Position numbers and translations under genes: made by a program | Shown: positions 1 to 8,622 of the stretch, in pieces | How positions within the stretch are numbered: position 1 is the first letter of the stretch | How the letters are laid out: each line of letters starts with the position of its first letter | Assembly (NCBI RefSeq): GCF_008086615.1 | Contig: NZ_RXYB01000018.1 | Location: 1 to 64,000, forward strand | DNA from: Acetobacterium tundrae | Lineage (GTDB): Bacteria; Bacillota; Clostridia; Eubacteriales; Eubacteriaceae | Reading direction: 5' to 3' | DNA: 64,000 nt | The notes under the pieces: generated by a model | Seen by the model: only the letters and a program-made list of their open reading frames with translations | Told to the model about the DNA's origin: nothing | The model's database searches: none

Positions 1-2213
1 ATATTATCGATTTCGGCCAGATAATCGTTTTTGGCGGTTTCGAAGGCGTCAGGGACAGCATTTTTCAGTGCTGTCATTTTGGTTACGGTGTCATTTATTT
101 GAACTTTGGCATCCTGCATAGCAGTGACACCATCAAGCATTTTCGCCTGGCTGGCTTTGCTGTCAGAAACCTGAGACGCTAAGGTGGCAATGGCAGCTTG
201 TAGTTGCGCAATCTTACTGTCCAAATCATCAACGGTTTGAACATCGCTCAGTTCATCGAGAACACTTTGCGGCATCTGACTTTTGACAGCATCGGGAATC
301 ATATCAATTAAGCTTGCGGATGCTCCGGCTGGTCCGCTCATCGTTGCGGATGCGGGCATTGCAGATGCTGAGGCTGATGCTGCCATAGCGGCGGACGCGG
401 AAGCCGGCATCTCAACCATCGTGGTTCTCAGGCTTTCCAGCTGATCCAGGGCCTCTTTCTGAGACGCAATCGCTGTTTCCATTCCGGTGATCCCTTGATC
501 GATGCCGTCATAAGCACTTTGTAAATCGGCAATATTGCTATCAATTTCTGTTGATGCATTATTCATGGCATTGATTCCGGTTTGGACGCCGTTCTGAATC
601 TCGGCGATGGTATCCGGGGTCATCGCGGCAAACATATTTTCAGCGAGGATTTTGCTGTTTTCAGTAATCGTCGTGACATCCGAGGTTTTCATCAGATCCA
701 ATAGTTCCGGAGGCATGGTATAACCGCTGGTGTCATTCATATTGATTTTCACCGTTCGTGGGGTTGATAAGTCGGGAATTTCAATACCGGCCATTTTTTC
801 TTTCATCGCATCATTGGACAGAAGTGAATTTTCGGTATCGGTAATTTCCTGGGCATAGGGGAGAGCGGGGACATTAACTTCTGAGGGCAGGATGTTCATA
901 ACATTTGTCTGAACGGCAAGTCCGGCATGTGAAATAAATCCGATCATGATGGCGGGAGCGATTGCCGTACCAATTGAACGAATAAGCGAAACGGTGGCCA
1001 GGGCGGAATTTGACTCCGCGGCAGCAGTATTGTCAAGCATCATATAATTGATCGGAGTCCCCATGGTGAATCCAATTCCAATGCCGATGAGGATCAGACA
1101 GACGGCAACAGTGATGAAATTCGGGTATGCGGTGGTGACAAAAATAAGGAACAGTGAGCCGAGAATGGATGCTGAAAATCCGATGGCCAGTACAAATTTA
1201 GCGCCAAATTTGTCGATCAGCTGGCCTGAAAGCGGGGCCCCAATACCGGCAAACAAACCGAGGATAATGACAAAATAACCGCCGCTTCCGGATGGAATTT
1301 TGAGGGCGTTTTCAGCAAACTGCGGAACAAAGATCATCCCCATCATCACCACACCGGTAATAAAGGAAAGAAACAGCGTGATCAGAATTGGCGGGCTTTT
1401 AAAATAATTTAAATTGATGACCGGATCTTCGGCCTTCTTTTCGGCTAAGATAAAGACCGGAAGAAGAAATACGAATAACAGCAGAAACGGATAGACAGAA
1501 GGGCTGGTGATGGTTTGATTGAAAGCAAAGAAATCGATGCTTTTTAGTCCATACAATAATGAAAGCACCATGCTGGTCAGGATCAGAATCCCCAAACCAT
1601 CAATTTTTTTAGTGCTTTGTTCTTTGGTGTTCGGCAGGGCCATCAAGCCGGCAATTATAATAAACAGGGTAATCGGAACATTGACATAAAAAATAAACTG
1701 CCAGTTGTTTATTCCGAAGATATTAAGAATAGCACTGCCGGCAGAGGCACCGAAAATATTGGCAATTCCATATACGCCTCCGACGAGACCAAGTGCCAAC
1801 CCGCGTTTATCTTCGGGAAAGGTGGTACCGAATTCGGCGGTTGCCACAGGTAAAATGCCGCCACCGCCGATGGCCTGGATCACTCTGGCGACAAGCAAAA
1901 ATGAAAAGCTGCCGAAATTCTGGGACAGTCCGCAAAACAGCGAACCCACACCAAACAGCATAATGCTGAACAGATAGATATACTTGCGGCCAAATTTGTC
2001 TGCCAATTTTCCCATGACGGGGATACTGGCAGCATAGGCAAGTGTATAAATGGTGATCATCCAGATTCCGGTTTTTTCATCGACCATCAGATTGTTCTGA
2101 ATAATGGTTCTGGCCGGTGTTACGATGCCGGTATCCAGTGCGCCCATAAAAATTCCCAGCAGATAGACTGCAAGGATGAGTCCGAATTTCGCTTTTTCAT
2201 TCTGCTTTTTCAT
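1..2213 (-). CDS. MFS drug-efflux transporter (DHA2/EmrB-QacA-like), 3' end outside window
   Basis: Reading from the ATG at 2211-2213 the frame stays open to the window edge, about 737 residues, and the stop lies outside. The N-terminal half is a typical MFS domain: an early helix with GALDTGIV (motif like that of DHA2 drug:H+ antiporters), GKLADKFGRK (MFS motif A) near residue 60, then many hydrophobic helices. After about residue 440 comes a long hydrophilic stretch rich in coiled-coil-like sequence and Ala/Ser/Met low complexity, probably an extended extracytoplasmic loop before a last helix that is not visible. The start overlaps the stop of the MarR gene (ATGA), so the two are co-transcribed and translationally coupled. 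Export of a toxic compound is inferred from the family and the MarR partner; the substrate is unknown. Confidence 0.85.
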   Translation of the reverse strand, partial: MKKQNEKAKFGLILAVYLLGIFMGALDTGIVTPARTIIQNNLMVDEKTGIWMITIYTLAYAASIPVMGKLADKFGRKYIYLFSIMLFGVGSLFCGLSQNFGSFSFLLVARVIQAIGGGGILPVATAEFGTTFPEDKRGLALGLVGGVYGIANIFGASAGSAILNIFGINNWQFIFYVNVPITLFIIIAGLMALPNTKEQSTKKIDGLGILILTSMVLSLLYGLKSIDFFAFNQTITSPSVYPFLLLFVFLLPVFILAEKKAEDPVINLNYFKSPPILITLFLSFITGVVMMGMIFVPQFAENALKIPSGSGGYFVIILGLFAGIGAPLSGQLIDKFGAKFVLAIGFSASILGSLFLIFVTTAYPNFITVAVCLILIGIGIGFTMGTPINYMMLDNTAAAESNSALATVSLIRSIGTAIAPAIMIGFISHAGLAVQTNVMNILPSEVNVPALPYAQEITDTENSLLSNDAMKEKMAGIEIPDLSTPRTVKINMNDTSGYTMPPELLDLMKTSDVTTITENSKILAENMFAAMTPDTIAEIQNGVQTGINAMNNASTEIDSNIADLQSAYDGIDQGITGMETAIASQKEALDQLESLRTTMVEMPASASAAMAASASASAMPASATMSGPAGASASLIDMIPDAVKSQMPQSVLDELSDVQTVDDLDSKIAQLQAAIATLASQVSDSKASQAKMLDGVTAMQDAKVQINDTVTKMTALKNAVPDAFETAKNDYLAEIDN

Positions 2214-2635
2214 TGATTTGTCTCCCGCTCAATAAGCTTGGCAGCATTTGCTACCATTTTTTCCGTGGTTCTTTTCATTACGATAATATCCTCTTCTGAA
2301 ATTCCTTCGTAAAGGCCTTCGTTCCAGTCAATCAGAATTTCATTCATATGTTTTATGATATTTTGACCATCCTGAGTTAGAGACACGAGATATTCACGTT
2401 TATTATCCGGATTTTGGATCCGGGTAATAAAACCTTTTTTTTCAAGCTTTACGGATGTTTTGGCAATGGCGCCCTTGTCGATCATATAATTTCTGGCTAT
2501 TTTTTCCTGATTAACTTCATCGTGAGCGGAAACATACATTAGCACCAGCTGTTCAGAAAAACCCAAGTCATATTTTTTCAGTCGGCGTTCAGAAAAAGTA
2601 CGACAAGACCGTTCGATGATTGAAAATTGTTTCAT
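2210..2635 (-). CDS. MarR family transcriptional regulator
   Basis: 141 residues, the usual MarR size. The centre holds a winged helix-turn-helix (QEKIARNYMIDKGAIAKTSVKLEKKGFI) and the wing with NPDNKREYLVSLT, matching the D-x-R wing signature. It is the first gene of a two-gene operon with the downstream MFS exporter (4-base overlap), an arrangement in which MarR proteins normally repress the exporter until a drug or phenolic ligand binds. Its promoter, at 2706-2734, is followed by two identical-layout palindromes (2691-2704 and 2661-2674) that are the likely operators. Ligand not predictable from sequence. Confidence 0.9.
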   Translation of the reverse strand: MKQFSIIERSCRTFSERRLKKYDLGFSEQLVLMYVSAHDEVNQEKIARNYMIDKGAIAKTSVKLEKKGFITRIQNPDNKREYLVSLTQDGQNIIKHMNEILIDWNEGLYEGISEEDIIVMKRTTEKMVANAAKLIERETNQ

Positions 2636-2660
2636 ATAATTTCACTTCTTTCTGTAAAAT

Positions 2661-2734
2661 GTTGCCGTTGCAACAATGGCAGAGACGACTGTTGTAACGA
2701 CAACTAATATAGCATGCGGGAATCAATCTGTCAA
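2661..2734 (-). promoter_or_regulatory. Promoter and twin operator of the MarR-MFS operon
   Basis: On the minus strand TTGACA (2729-2734) and TATATT (2706-2711) are separated by 17 bases, a near-consensus sigma-A promoter. Directly downstream lie two inverted repeats of the same design, GTTGT-N4-ACAAC at 2691-2704 and GTTGC-N4-GCAAC at 2661-2674, 30 bp centre to centre (about three helical turns). Their position at and just past the start point suits repression by the adjacent MarR protein. Binding itself is inferred. Confidence 0.75.
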
Positions 2735-2848
2735 GAAAATAATGCTGAGTTTGATAAGACGAAAATTTCTTATTCAGAATATCTCCATAAGTTCTACAAA
2801 ACTTACTGTTATTATATCCATACACAATAAGTGACAAGGAGGTTTTGA

Positions 2849-4333
2849 ATGGAACAGAAGCTTATTACAAAAACGCTGTTGGTCAAGGGGATGACCTGCG
2901 TCAACTGTGAAAACCGAATTGAAAACAAACTCAAGCAGCTAAATGGCGTGATCAGTGCCACCGCAAGTTATTCGCGGGCTCAGGTGAAATTTACATATGA
3001 TGCCAATCAAGTCAGTCTGACCGCCATTGTGGCAGCCATTGAGGAACTGGATTATCAGGTGCAGCGGGCCGGACAAAAACAAAAAAATAAAGAGATCGAA
3101 GAAAAGCAAAAAAAAGCAAAAATGACGGAAATCTTGGTGCTTGTCCTGATTGTATTTGCCGCGAGCACCGTCATCAATCATTTTGGTGGTTTTAATATCT
3201 TTAACTCATTTCCAGTAGCAAAACAGGGTCTCGGTTATGGGGCCTTATTTCTGATCGGATTGCTGACCTCCATTCATTGCGTTGCCATGTGCGGCGGAAT
3301 TAACCTGTCCCAATGTGTGCCACAGTCAAATAGTGGCGCAAACAGTGGTAAAAGCCATGCGAACTTCAAATCGAGTATTCTTTATAACCTGGGAAGAGTG
3401 GTTTCTTACACGATTGTCGGCGGTATTGTTGGGGCATTAGGGTCGGTCGTGAGTTTTTCGGGTGCTGCGAAGGGAATTGTGGCAATTATGGCAGGAATCT
3501 TCATGGTGATCATGGCGCTTAATATGCTCAATCTTTTTCCCTGGCTGCGCCGGTTTAATCCGAGAATGCCAAAGATTTTTGCCCAAAAGATTAATGCTAA
3601 AAAAGGAAGCAACAGTCCGCTTTTTGTGGGACTTTTAAATGGCCTGATGCCATGCGGGCCACTCCAGGCGATGCAGCTCTATGCGCTTTCCACCGGTGAT
3701 CCTGTCAAAGGGGCATTGGCGATGCTGCTGTTCAGCTTAGGAACCGTCCCGCTGATGTTTGGGTTGGGGGCGCTCAGTTCACTGCTGAGCAAAAAGTTTG
3801 CCGCTAAAATGATGACGGCCAGTGGCGTATTGGTTCTTCTGCTTGGCGGGTTCATGTTCAGCAACGGCATGAGTTTGTCGGGGATTGCCCTGCCATTTGC
3901 AATCGGCGGCGGTTCGGTAGCGGCAGCCGCCTCTCAAAGTAATACGGCATCAGTCGACAGCGAAGGGGTTCAGACGATAACCACGAAACTAAGTCCCAAC
4001 AGCTATGAACCGATAACCGTCAAGGTTGGGGTACCAGTTAAATGGATCATCCAGGCGGAGGCAAAAGACATAAATGGCTGCAATAATCAAATCCTCGTTC
4101 CCAAATACAATATTCAGCAAAAACTGGTACCCGGTGACAACGTGATTGAGTTTACGCCGACCGAAACCGGCACCGTTCCCTTCAGCTGCTGGATGGGGAT
4201 GATAAAAAGCAAAATAACGGTTGTTGCTGATATCAACAATGTCACCAGTCAGGATATCAGCGGTGATTCCGGTGGTACAGGAATGGCAGCAGGTAGCGGC
4301 TGCAGCATGTGCAATAACATCAGTAACCAGTAA
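2849..4333 (+). CDS. HMA - TauE/SafE (UreH-like) membrane - cupredoxin fusion protein
   Basis: 494 residues in three parts. Residues 1-75 are a heavy-metal-associated domain with GMTCVNCE (C17, C20). Residues about 95-360 are a polytopic membrane domain of the TauE/SafE or UreH-like type, including HCVAMCGG and GLMPCGP, the paired Cys motifs of the DsbD/CcdA-like fold. Residues about 375-470 form a cupredoxin-like beta domain, then a Cys-containing tail (GCSMC). The start follows AAGGAGG. With CopZ- and RseC-like genes and a two-component system downstream, a role in copper or other soft-metal transfer across the membrane, possibly coupled to thiol redox, is likely. Substrate and direction are inferred. 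Confidence 0.85.
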   Translation: MEQKLITKTLLVKGMTCVNCENRIENKLKQLNGVISATASYSRAQVKFTYDANQVSLTAIVAAIEELDYQVQRAGQKQKNKEIEEKQKKAKMTEILVLVLIVFAASTVINHFGGFNIFNSFPVAKQGLGYGALFLIGLLTSIHCVAMCGGINLSQCVPQSNSGANSGKSHANFKSSILYNLGRVVSYTIVGGIVGALGSVVSFSGAAKGIVAIMAGIFMVIMALNMLNLFPWLRRFNPRMPKIFAQKINAKKGSNSPLFVGLLNGLMPCGPLQAMQLYALSTGDPVKGALAMLLFSLGTVPLMFGLGALSSLLSKKFAAKMMTASGVLVLLLGGFMFSNGMSLSGIALPFAIGGGSVAAAASQSNTASVDSEGVQTITTKLSPNSYEPITVKVGVPVKWIIQAEAKDINGCNNQILVPKYNIQQKLVPGDNVIEFTPTETGTVPFSCWMGMIKSKITVVADINNVTSQDISGDSGGTGMAAGSGCSMCNNISNQ

Positions 4334-4367
4334 ACGCGACGAACAAATGGATTGGGAAAGAAGGACG

Positions 4368-4496
4368 ACAGATGATATGATCTTAGTCAAGACGGGGGGA
4401 ATTCCCGTTGATGGTATGGTCATTGAAGGAAACACTGGCATCGACGAATCGGTGATCACCAACGCCCTTCGACTCAAGGAATTTAAAGCAAAATAA
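4368..4496 (+). pseudogene. Fragment of a metal-transporting P1B-type ATPase (actuator domain)
   Basis: Between two intact genes the frame encodes DDMILVKTGGIPVDGMVIEG followed by NTGIDESVIT. This closely resembles the actuator-domain segment of CopA-like ATPases (GD-x3-VKPGE-IPVDG-x-V-EG-x-DES-x-TGE) but lacks one residue before IPVDG, loses the TGES end and stops within 16 residues. No other part of an ATPase is visible nearby. I read it as the scar of a deleted copper ATPase gene that once belonged to this metal cluster. Confidence 0.65.
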
Positions 4497-4513
4497 ATAA
4501 AGAGGAGAATAAA

Positions 4514-4930
4514 ATGAAACAGGAAGAATTTGGAGTTGTTGTTGAAGTGGATGGAAGTCTGGCAAAAGTTAAAGCGGCCCGACACGGAGATTGCGAAAAC
4601 TGCGGGGCCTGCCCAGGAGATAATGCCATTCTCATGAATGTTCAAAATCCGATTTCGGCCAAGCCGGGGCAACGAGTCACGTTTGAGATGCAGGAAGCGA
4701 GTATGGTTTTGGCGGCATTTGTGGTATATTTTGTACCATTACTGGCAGCGGCGGCCGGCGCTGTTTTGGGAGGATTTGTTGGAAATCAGTTAACACAGGC
4801 GCTGGTGCCGTTTCAAATAGTCGGAGGAATCATCGGCTTTGGATTATCGTTAATCATTGTAAAAGCTTATGATAAAGCCATGAAAAATGATATCAAATCA
4901 TTGCCGGTGATTGTAAAAATATTGAGTTAA
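4514..4930 (+). CDS. SoxR-reducing system / RseC family protein
   Basis: 138 residues. The N-terminus is a small soluble domain with a Cys cluster HGDCENCGAC (C27, C30, C33), followed by two membrane helices at about 64-85 and 100-120, the RseC/MucC layout. Members accompany Rnf-type electron transport or SoxR reduction; here it sits in a metal-handling cluster between the TauE-like fusion and a CopZ-like chaperone. Its leader AGAGGAGAATAAAATG is repeated before the next gene. Family assignment is good; a specific role in this operon is inference. Confidence 0.8.
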   Translation: MKQEEFGVVVEVDGSLAKVKAARHGDCENCGACPGDNAILMNVQNPISAKPGQRVTFEMQEASMVLAAFVVYFVPLLAAAAGAVLGGFVGNQLTQALVPFQIVGGIIGFGLSLIIVKAYDKAMKNDIKSLPVIVKILS

Positions 4931-4953
4931 AGTAAAATTTAGAGGAGAATAAA

Positions 4954-5163
4954 ATGGAAAAAATAACATTGAATGTCAAAGGCATGTCCTGCTCCCACTG
5001 TGAAAGAGCGGTTAAAAATGGCGTTGGCGAACTGGCGGGCGTTGAAAACGTGACGGTTGATCTGCCGGGAAAAACTGTTATAATAGAGTATAATGCCAAT
5101 CAGGCAACGATAGAAAGTTTTAAATCGGCAATTACAGAAGAGGGCTTTGAAGTAATCGACTGA
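4954..5163 (+). CDS. copZ: Copper chaperone, CopZ-like HMA protein
   Basis: 69 residues, a single heavy-metal-associated domain with GMSCSHCE near the N-terminus (C13, C16) and the usual beta-alpha-beta-beta-alpha-beta pattern. It is soluble and probably carries Cu(I) to membrane transporters, by analogy with CopZ. It lies 23 bases after the RseC-like gene and shares the same ribosome binding leader, AGAGGAGAATAAAATG. The matching ATPase is missing from the window except for the fragment at 4368-4496. Confidence 0.88.
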   Translation: MEKITLNVKGMSCSHCERAVKNGVGELAGVENVTVDLPGKTVIIEYNANQATIESFKSAITEEGFEVID

Positions 5164-5202
5164 ACCAGCTAAAGCAAACGGCTTGATGCCAAGGGGCGTA
5201 AC

Positions 5203-5916
5203 ATGAATAATCATTTAAAAAAAGTGCTTGTGGTTGATGATGAAATTAAAATACTCGAGGTGGTGAAGTCTTTTCTGGAAAGCAAAGGCTTCACCGTCTT
5301 TGTTGCGGAAAATGGCCGACAGGCATTGGCGATCTTTGAAAGGGAGAACTTATCCCTCGTCTTGTTGGATTTAATGCTCCCAGACTTGTCAGGAGAAGAA
5401 ATCTGTGTCGAGATTCGTAAAAAATCCCGGGTGCCGATTATCATGCTGACCGCCAAAATTGAGGAGTCGGATCTGTTGACGGGGTTAAACATCGGAGCTG
5501 ATGATTACATCACAAAGCCGTTTAGCTTAAAAGAACTCTATGCAAGAATTGAAGCTGTCCTGCGCAGATCAAGCGACGATCTGGTGCCGCTTTATAATAA
5601 AACATCATTCAATCATGGCGATTTGGAAGTCGATTTTGAAAGCCACACGGTAAAAAAAAACCGGGTCGAGATCAACCTCACTCCTCATGAGTTTAAACTG
5701 TTGGCCGCTTTGATAAAGTATCCGAACAGAGTTTTTACTCGGGAGGACTTGATTAAAGTCGCTTTTGGGGATGAGTTCGAAGGATATGACCGTGCCGTGG
5801 ACAGTCATATCAAAAATCTCAGACAAAAGATTGAAAGCGACCCCAGAAATCCGGTTTATATCCTGACGATCTTTGGTGTCGGTTATAAATTTGGGGGTGC
5901 TCAGAATGAAGCATAG
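5203..5916 (+). CDS. OmpR/PhoB-type response regulator
   Basis: 237 residues: receiver domain with acidic pair DDE at 12-14, phosphoacceptor D56 (LLDLMLPD) and conserved K in ITKPFS near 106, then a C-terminal winged-helix DNA-binding domain (LTPHEFKLLAAL... VDSHIKNLRQKI). It overlaps the histidine kinase gene by 11 bases, so the pair is co-translated. Its place directly after copZ suggests control of the metal genes, as in CusRS-type systems, but no target sites could be identified. Confidence 0.92.
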   Translation: MNNHLKKVLVVDDEIKILEVVKSFLESKGFTVFVAENGRQALAIFERENLSLVLLDLMLPDLSGEEICVEIRKKSRVPIIMLTAKIEESDLLTGLNIGADDYITKPFSLKELYARIEAVLRRSSDDLVPLYNKTSFNHGDLEVDFESHTVKKNRVEINLTPHEFKLLAALIKYPNRVFTREDLIKVAFGDEFEGYDRAVDSHIKNLRQKIESDPRNPVYILTIFGVGYKFGGAQNEA

Positions 5917-7294
5917 TCTGCGAACAAAGTTAACGTTGACGATCGCTCTGGTCATGCTTATTACCATTGCCCTCATCAGCATTTTGGCGAATTTCCTGAT
6001 TGAAAAGCAATTCACCACTTACCTGGCAAGTCAGCAACAGAACCAGACTCAGGAGATTGCCAACAGCCTCAGTCAACACTACAATGCAGCGACAAAAACA
6101 TGGGATACAAACTTTGTCCAGACGATTGGTATGGACGCCCTTTATGACGGCTATATCATCACGGTTTACGATCTGGACAAGCAGACCATTTGGGATGCCC
6201 AAACCTGTGACATGAATCAGTGTTCCCAGGTAATGAATGATATTACTCAAAGTATGGCAATGAAGTACCCCCAATTAAATGGCGAGTTTACATCGAAAAT
6301 TGTTGATATTACAGCTAACAATGAAAAAATTGGGACCGTCAGCATCGGTTATTATGGACCGTATTTCCTAAACGAAAATGATTTTCAGTTTTTACAGGCA
6401 CTGAATGAAATTTTAATTGGTATTGCCATTTTTTCACTCTTCTTTTCGGTCGTGGTGGGTACAATTTTGGCTAAACGCTTTAGCCGTCCCATTTTAAAAA
6501 CCGTCAATGCCACCAGACAGATATCCGATGGGGATTATGCCGTTCGTATTGAAGGAAACTCGAATACCCGGGAATTGGATGAACTGATCGGTTCAATCAA
6601 CCATTTAGCTGATTCACTGGGCAAACAGGAAGCGTTGAGAAAACAATTGACGGCGGATGTCGCCCATGAATTACGAACCCCCATTACCTCAATCGGCACC
6701 CATATCGAGGCCATGATAGAGGGGGTATGGGAACCGACCATCGAGCGACTGCAAAGTTGCTATGATGAGATCTTGCGGATCGGCAAGATTACAGCTGATT
6801 TGGAAAGCCTTGCAAAAGTTGAAAGTGAAAATCTGAAACTGGATAAAACAAAAATCAATCTTACCGAGCTTGCCCAAAAGGCGGTTGGAAATTTTGAAGC
6901 GGACATCAATAAAAAACATCTGAAAATTTCAATGGACGGGAACGGTTCAGATGTTTGGGCTGATCGGGACAGAATCAGCCAGGTCTTGATTAATCTGCTG
7001 TCCAATGCCGTGAAATACACGCCGGATGGCGGTGCGATTCAAATCGTATGCTCGGAAACGGATCAGTGGGCGAAGATCACTATCAAAGACACCGGCATCG
7101 GGATTCCGGAAGATGAGCTGCCATTTGTCTTTGAACGTTTCTACCGTGCCGATAAATGTCGAAACCGTAAGACCGGAGGATCGGGAATTGGTCTCGCCAT
7201 TGTTAAATCCATTGTGACGGCACACGGCGGTTCAGTTGAGGCCGAAAGCCGTCTAAACGAAGGCAGCTGCTTTACGGTGATGTTGCCAAAATGA
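5906..7294 (+). CDS. Sensor histidine kinase
   Basis: 462 residues from the ATG at 5906, chosen because it is followed at once by the signal-anchor MKHSLRTKLTLTIALVM. Layout: first helix, extracytoplasmic sensor of about 135 residues containing a C-x4-C pair (TCDMNQCS), second helix (IGIAIFSLFFSVVVG), HAMP, HisKA with phosphoacceptor H254 in AHELRTP, and HATPase with N, G1 (DTGIGIP) and G2 (GGSGIGLAIV) boxes. Partner of the upstream response regulator. The Cys pair in the sensor could bind metal or sense redox, which is speculation. Confidence 0.92.
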   Translation: MKHSLRTKLTLTIALVMLITIALISILANFLIEKQFTTYLASQQQNQTQEIANSLSQHYNAATKTWDTNFVQTIGMDALYDGYIITVYDLDKQTIWDAQTCDMNQCSQVMNDITQSMAMKYPQLNGEFTSKIVDITANNEKIGTVSIGYYGPYFLNENDFQFLQALNEILIGIAIFSLFFSVVVGTILAKRFSRPILKTVNATRQISDGDYAVRIEGNSNTRELDELIGSINHLADSLGKQEALRKQLTADVAHELRTPITSIGTHIEAMIEGVWEPTIERLQSCYDEILRIGKITADLESLAKVESENLKLDKTKINLTELAQKAVGNFEADINKKHLKISMDGNGSDVWADRDRISQVLINLLSNAVKYTPDGGAIQIVCSETDQWAKITIKDTGIGIPEDELPFVFERFYRADKCRNRKTGGSGIGLAIVKSIVTAHGGSVEAESRLNEGSCFTVMLPK

Positions 7295-7344
7295 CATCAA
7301 AGGCTACCACTTTTCGTATCGGATTGGATCTGTGAAGAAGCATA

Positions 7345-7382
7345 AAGCCGATTAGAAAATTTTTTCTGATCGGCTTTTTTTT
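7345..7382. terminator. Bidirectional Rho-independent terminator
   Basis: AAGCCGAT (7345-7352) pairs with ATCGGCTT (7369-7376) and the inner AGAAA/TTTCT extends the stem; a T run follows. It lies between convergent genes (kinase and amidohydrolase) and may serve both. Confidence 0.8.
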
Positions 7383-7386
7383 CTTT

Positions 7387-8175
7387 TTAAATCCCCAATA
7401 ACTCAGCGATGTTTTCGCCGAGAACGGCGTCGGCAACAGTGGATGACTTTGAAACTTTCAGAATGGCTTCCCTGGACAGTTGGAGATCGCCGAAGGGCCG
7501 GTCAACGCCGAAAAGGCACTTTTCAGGCAGTTCATTAATCACCGTACTCAGAACAAAAGTGGAAAAATAAGCGGAGGTGTCCAGATATAGATTGGGAATT
7601 TCTTTTACCAGATCCATCGTTTCCAGCCAGTTATTCCCCCCCAGATGCCCCAGAATGACTGGGGTGCCGGGATATGCTTCGGCAAAAGCGGCAATCTCCT
7701 GGATATCCGCTAAAGTCAGGGGGAAAAAGGCATGCACCCAGATTGGCAGATTACCGTATTCACGGGAAGCTATGAAAATGTTTTTAAGAAGAGCTATTTG
7801 GCCGCTTCCGATTGTAAATTCGCCCATGCCGGCCAGTTGGTTGCGAAAAATATTCTCTTCCACATAGGCCATTGTTGCATCTTCATCCAAGCCCGGAGGA
7901 ACAGCGCCGAAGCCGACGTAACGGTCCGGATAGCACTGGATGGCGTTCATGAGTTCGGCAATTGATTTTTTGCGTACTTGAATCATCGACCCCATTTTAC
8001 CGGCGAGTAAATTGTTGAGATAGGTCATGGCTTGTTTTACTTCACTGGCGTTCTCAGCTGCTTCGGGATGGAAAGAGGTTGAAAACAGGACGGTTTTATC
8101 GATACCGACGCGGTTCATTTCTTTTATGTGTTCGTCAATTGGCAGGGTTACATGTGAATGTCCATCAATTATCAT
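7387..8175 (-). CDS. Amidohydrolase family (amidohydrolase_2) metal-dependent hydrolase
   Basis: 262 residues. The N-terminal IDGHSHV gives the metal-binding HxH, WVHAFFP near 175 and ILGHLGG near 197 supply further His ligands, and GVDRPFGD near the C-terminus gives the catalytic Asp region, all typical of the TIM-barrel amidohydrolase_2 family (decarboxylases and lactone/amide hydrolases). The start is preceded by AAGGAAAA. It is divergent from an HxlR regulator 120 bases away, which may control it. The substrate is unknown. Confidence 0.8.
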   Translation of the reverse strand: MIIDGHSHVTLPIDEHIKEMNRVGIDKTVLFSTSFHPEAAENASEVKQAMTYLNNLLAGKMGSMIQVRKKSIAELMNAIQCYPDRYVGFGAVPPGLDEDATMAYVEENIFRNQLAGMGEFTIGSGQIALLKNIFIASREYGNLPIWVHAFFPLTLADIQEIAAFAEAYPGTPVILGHLGGNNWLETMDLVKEIPNLYLDTSAYFSTFVLSTVINELPEKCLFGVDRPFGDLQLSREAILKVSKSSTVADAVLGENIAELLGI

Positions 8176-8202
8176 AATTATTTTTTCCTTTTCATTATAA
8201 AG

Positions 8203-8231
8203 TTGAATTTTTCTTGCTCTTTTATTATAAT
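8203..8231 (+). promoter_or_regulatory. Promoter of the HxlR regulator gene
   Basis: TTGAAT (8203-8208), 17-base spacer, TATAAT (8226-8231). It lies in the 123-bp divergent region between the amidohydrolase and the regulator, so the regulator may act here on both genes. Confidence 0.6.
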
Positions 8232-8298
8232 GAGTTTATGAAAATAAGAATAGTACGCACTATTTTGTGTGATACATACAAAAAGGAAAGTGATAGAT

Positions 8299-8622
8299 AT
8301 GCCGGAAAAAATTTGTTTTGTAAATAACAAGGAACCCTTTGAATATACGCTGTCTATCGTTACTGGGAAGTGGAAATTGAAAATCATTTATCTTCTTGCC
8401 TGTATGGGAACGGTGAGGTATGGGGTTTTAAAAAAGAATATTGAGAAAATCACGCACAAAATGCTGAGTTCTCAGCTCAAGGAACTGGAGGGTGAAAACA
8501 TCATTCTTCGAAAAGAATACCCTCAGGTACCCCCGAAGGTGGAATATTCCCTGACGGAAAAGGGACAGAGTCTGATTCCCCTGGTGAACGATATGTGCAG
8601 TTGGGGAAGAGAACATCGTTAA
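8299..8622 (+). CDS. HxlR family helix-turn-helix regulator
   Basis: 107 residues from ATG 8299, which has AAAGGAAAG at a proper distance; an upstream in-frame ATG at 8269 has none. The sequence has the HxlR core: TGKWKLKIIYLLA, RYGVLKKNIEKITHKMLSSQLKELE, and the wing PPKVEYSLTEKGQSL. An N-terminal Cys (MPEKICF) corresponds to the redox-sensing Cys of some HxlR proteins. It is divergent from the amidohydrolase, the likely target. Confidence 0.88.
   Translation: MPEKICFVNNKEPFEYTLSIVTGKWKLKIIYLLACMGTVRYGVLKKNIEKITHKMLSSQLKELEGENIILRKEYPQVPPKVEYSLTEKGQSLIPLVNDMCSWGREHR

Noticed and set aside
8178-8387. 69-codon minus-strand frame upstream of the amidohydrolase
   Set aside because: Lies across the divergent promoter region and antisense to the HxlR start; no motif.
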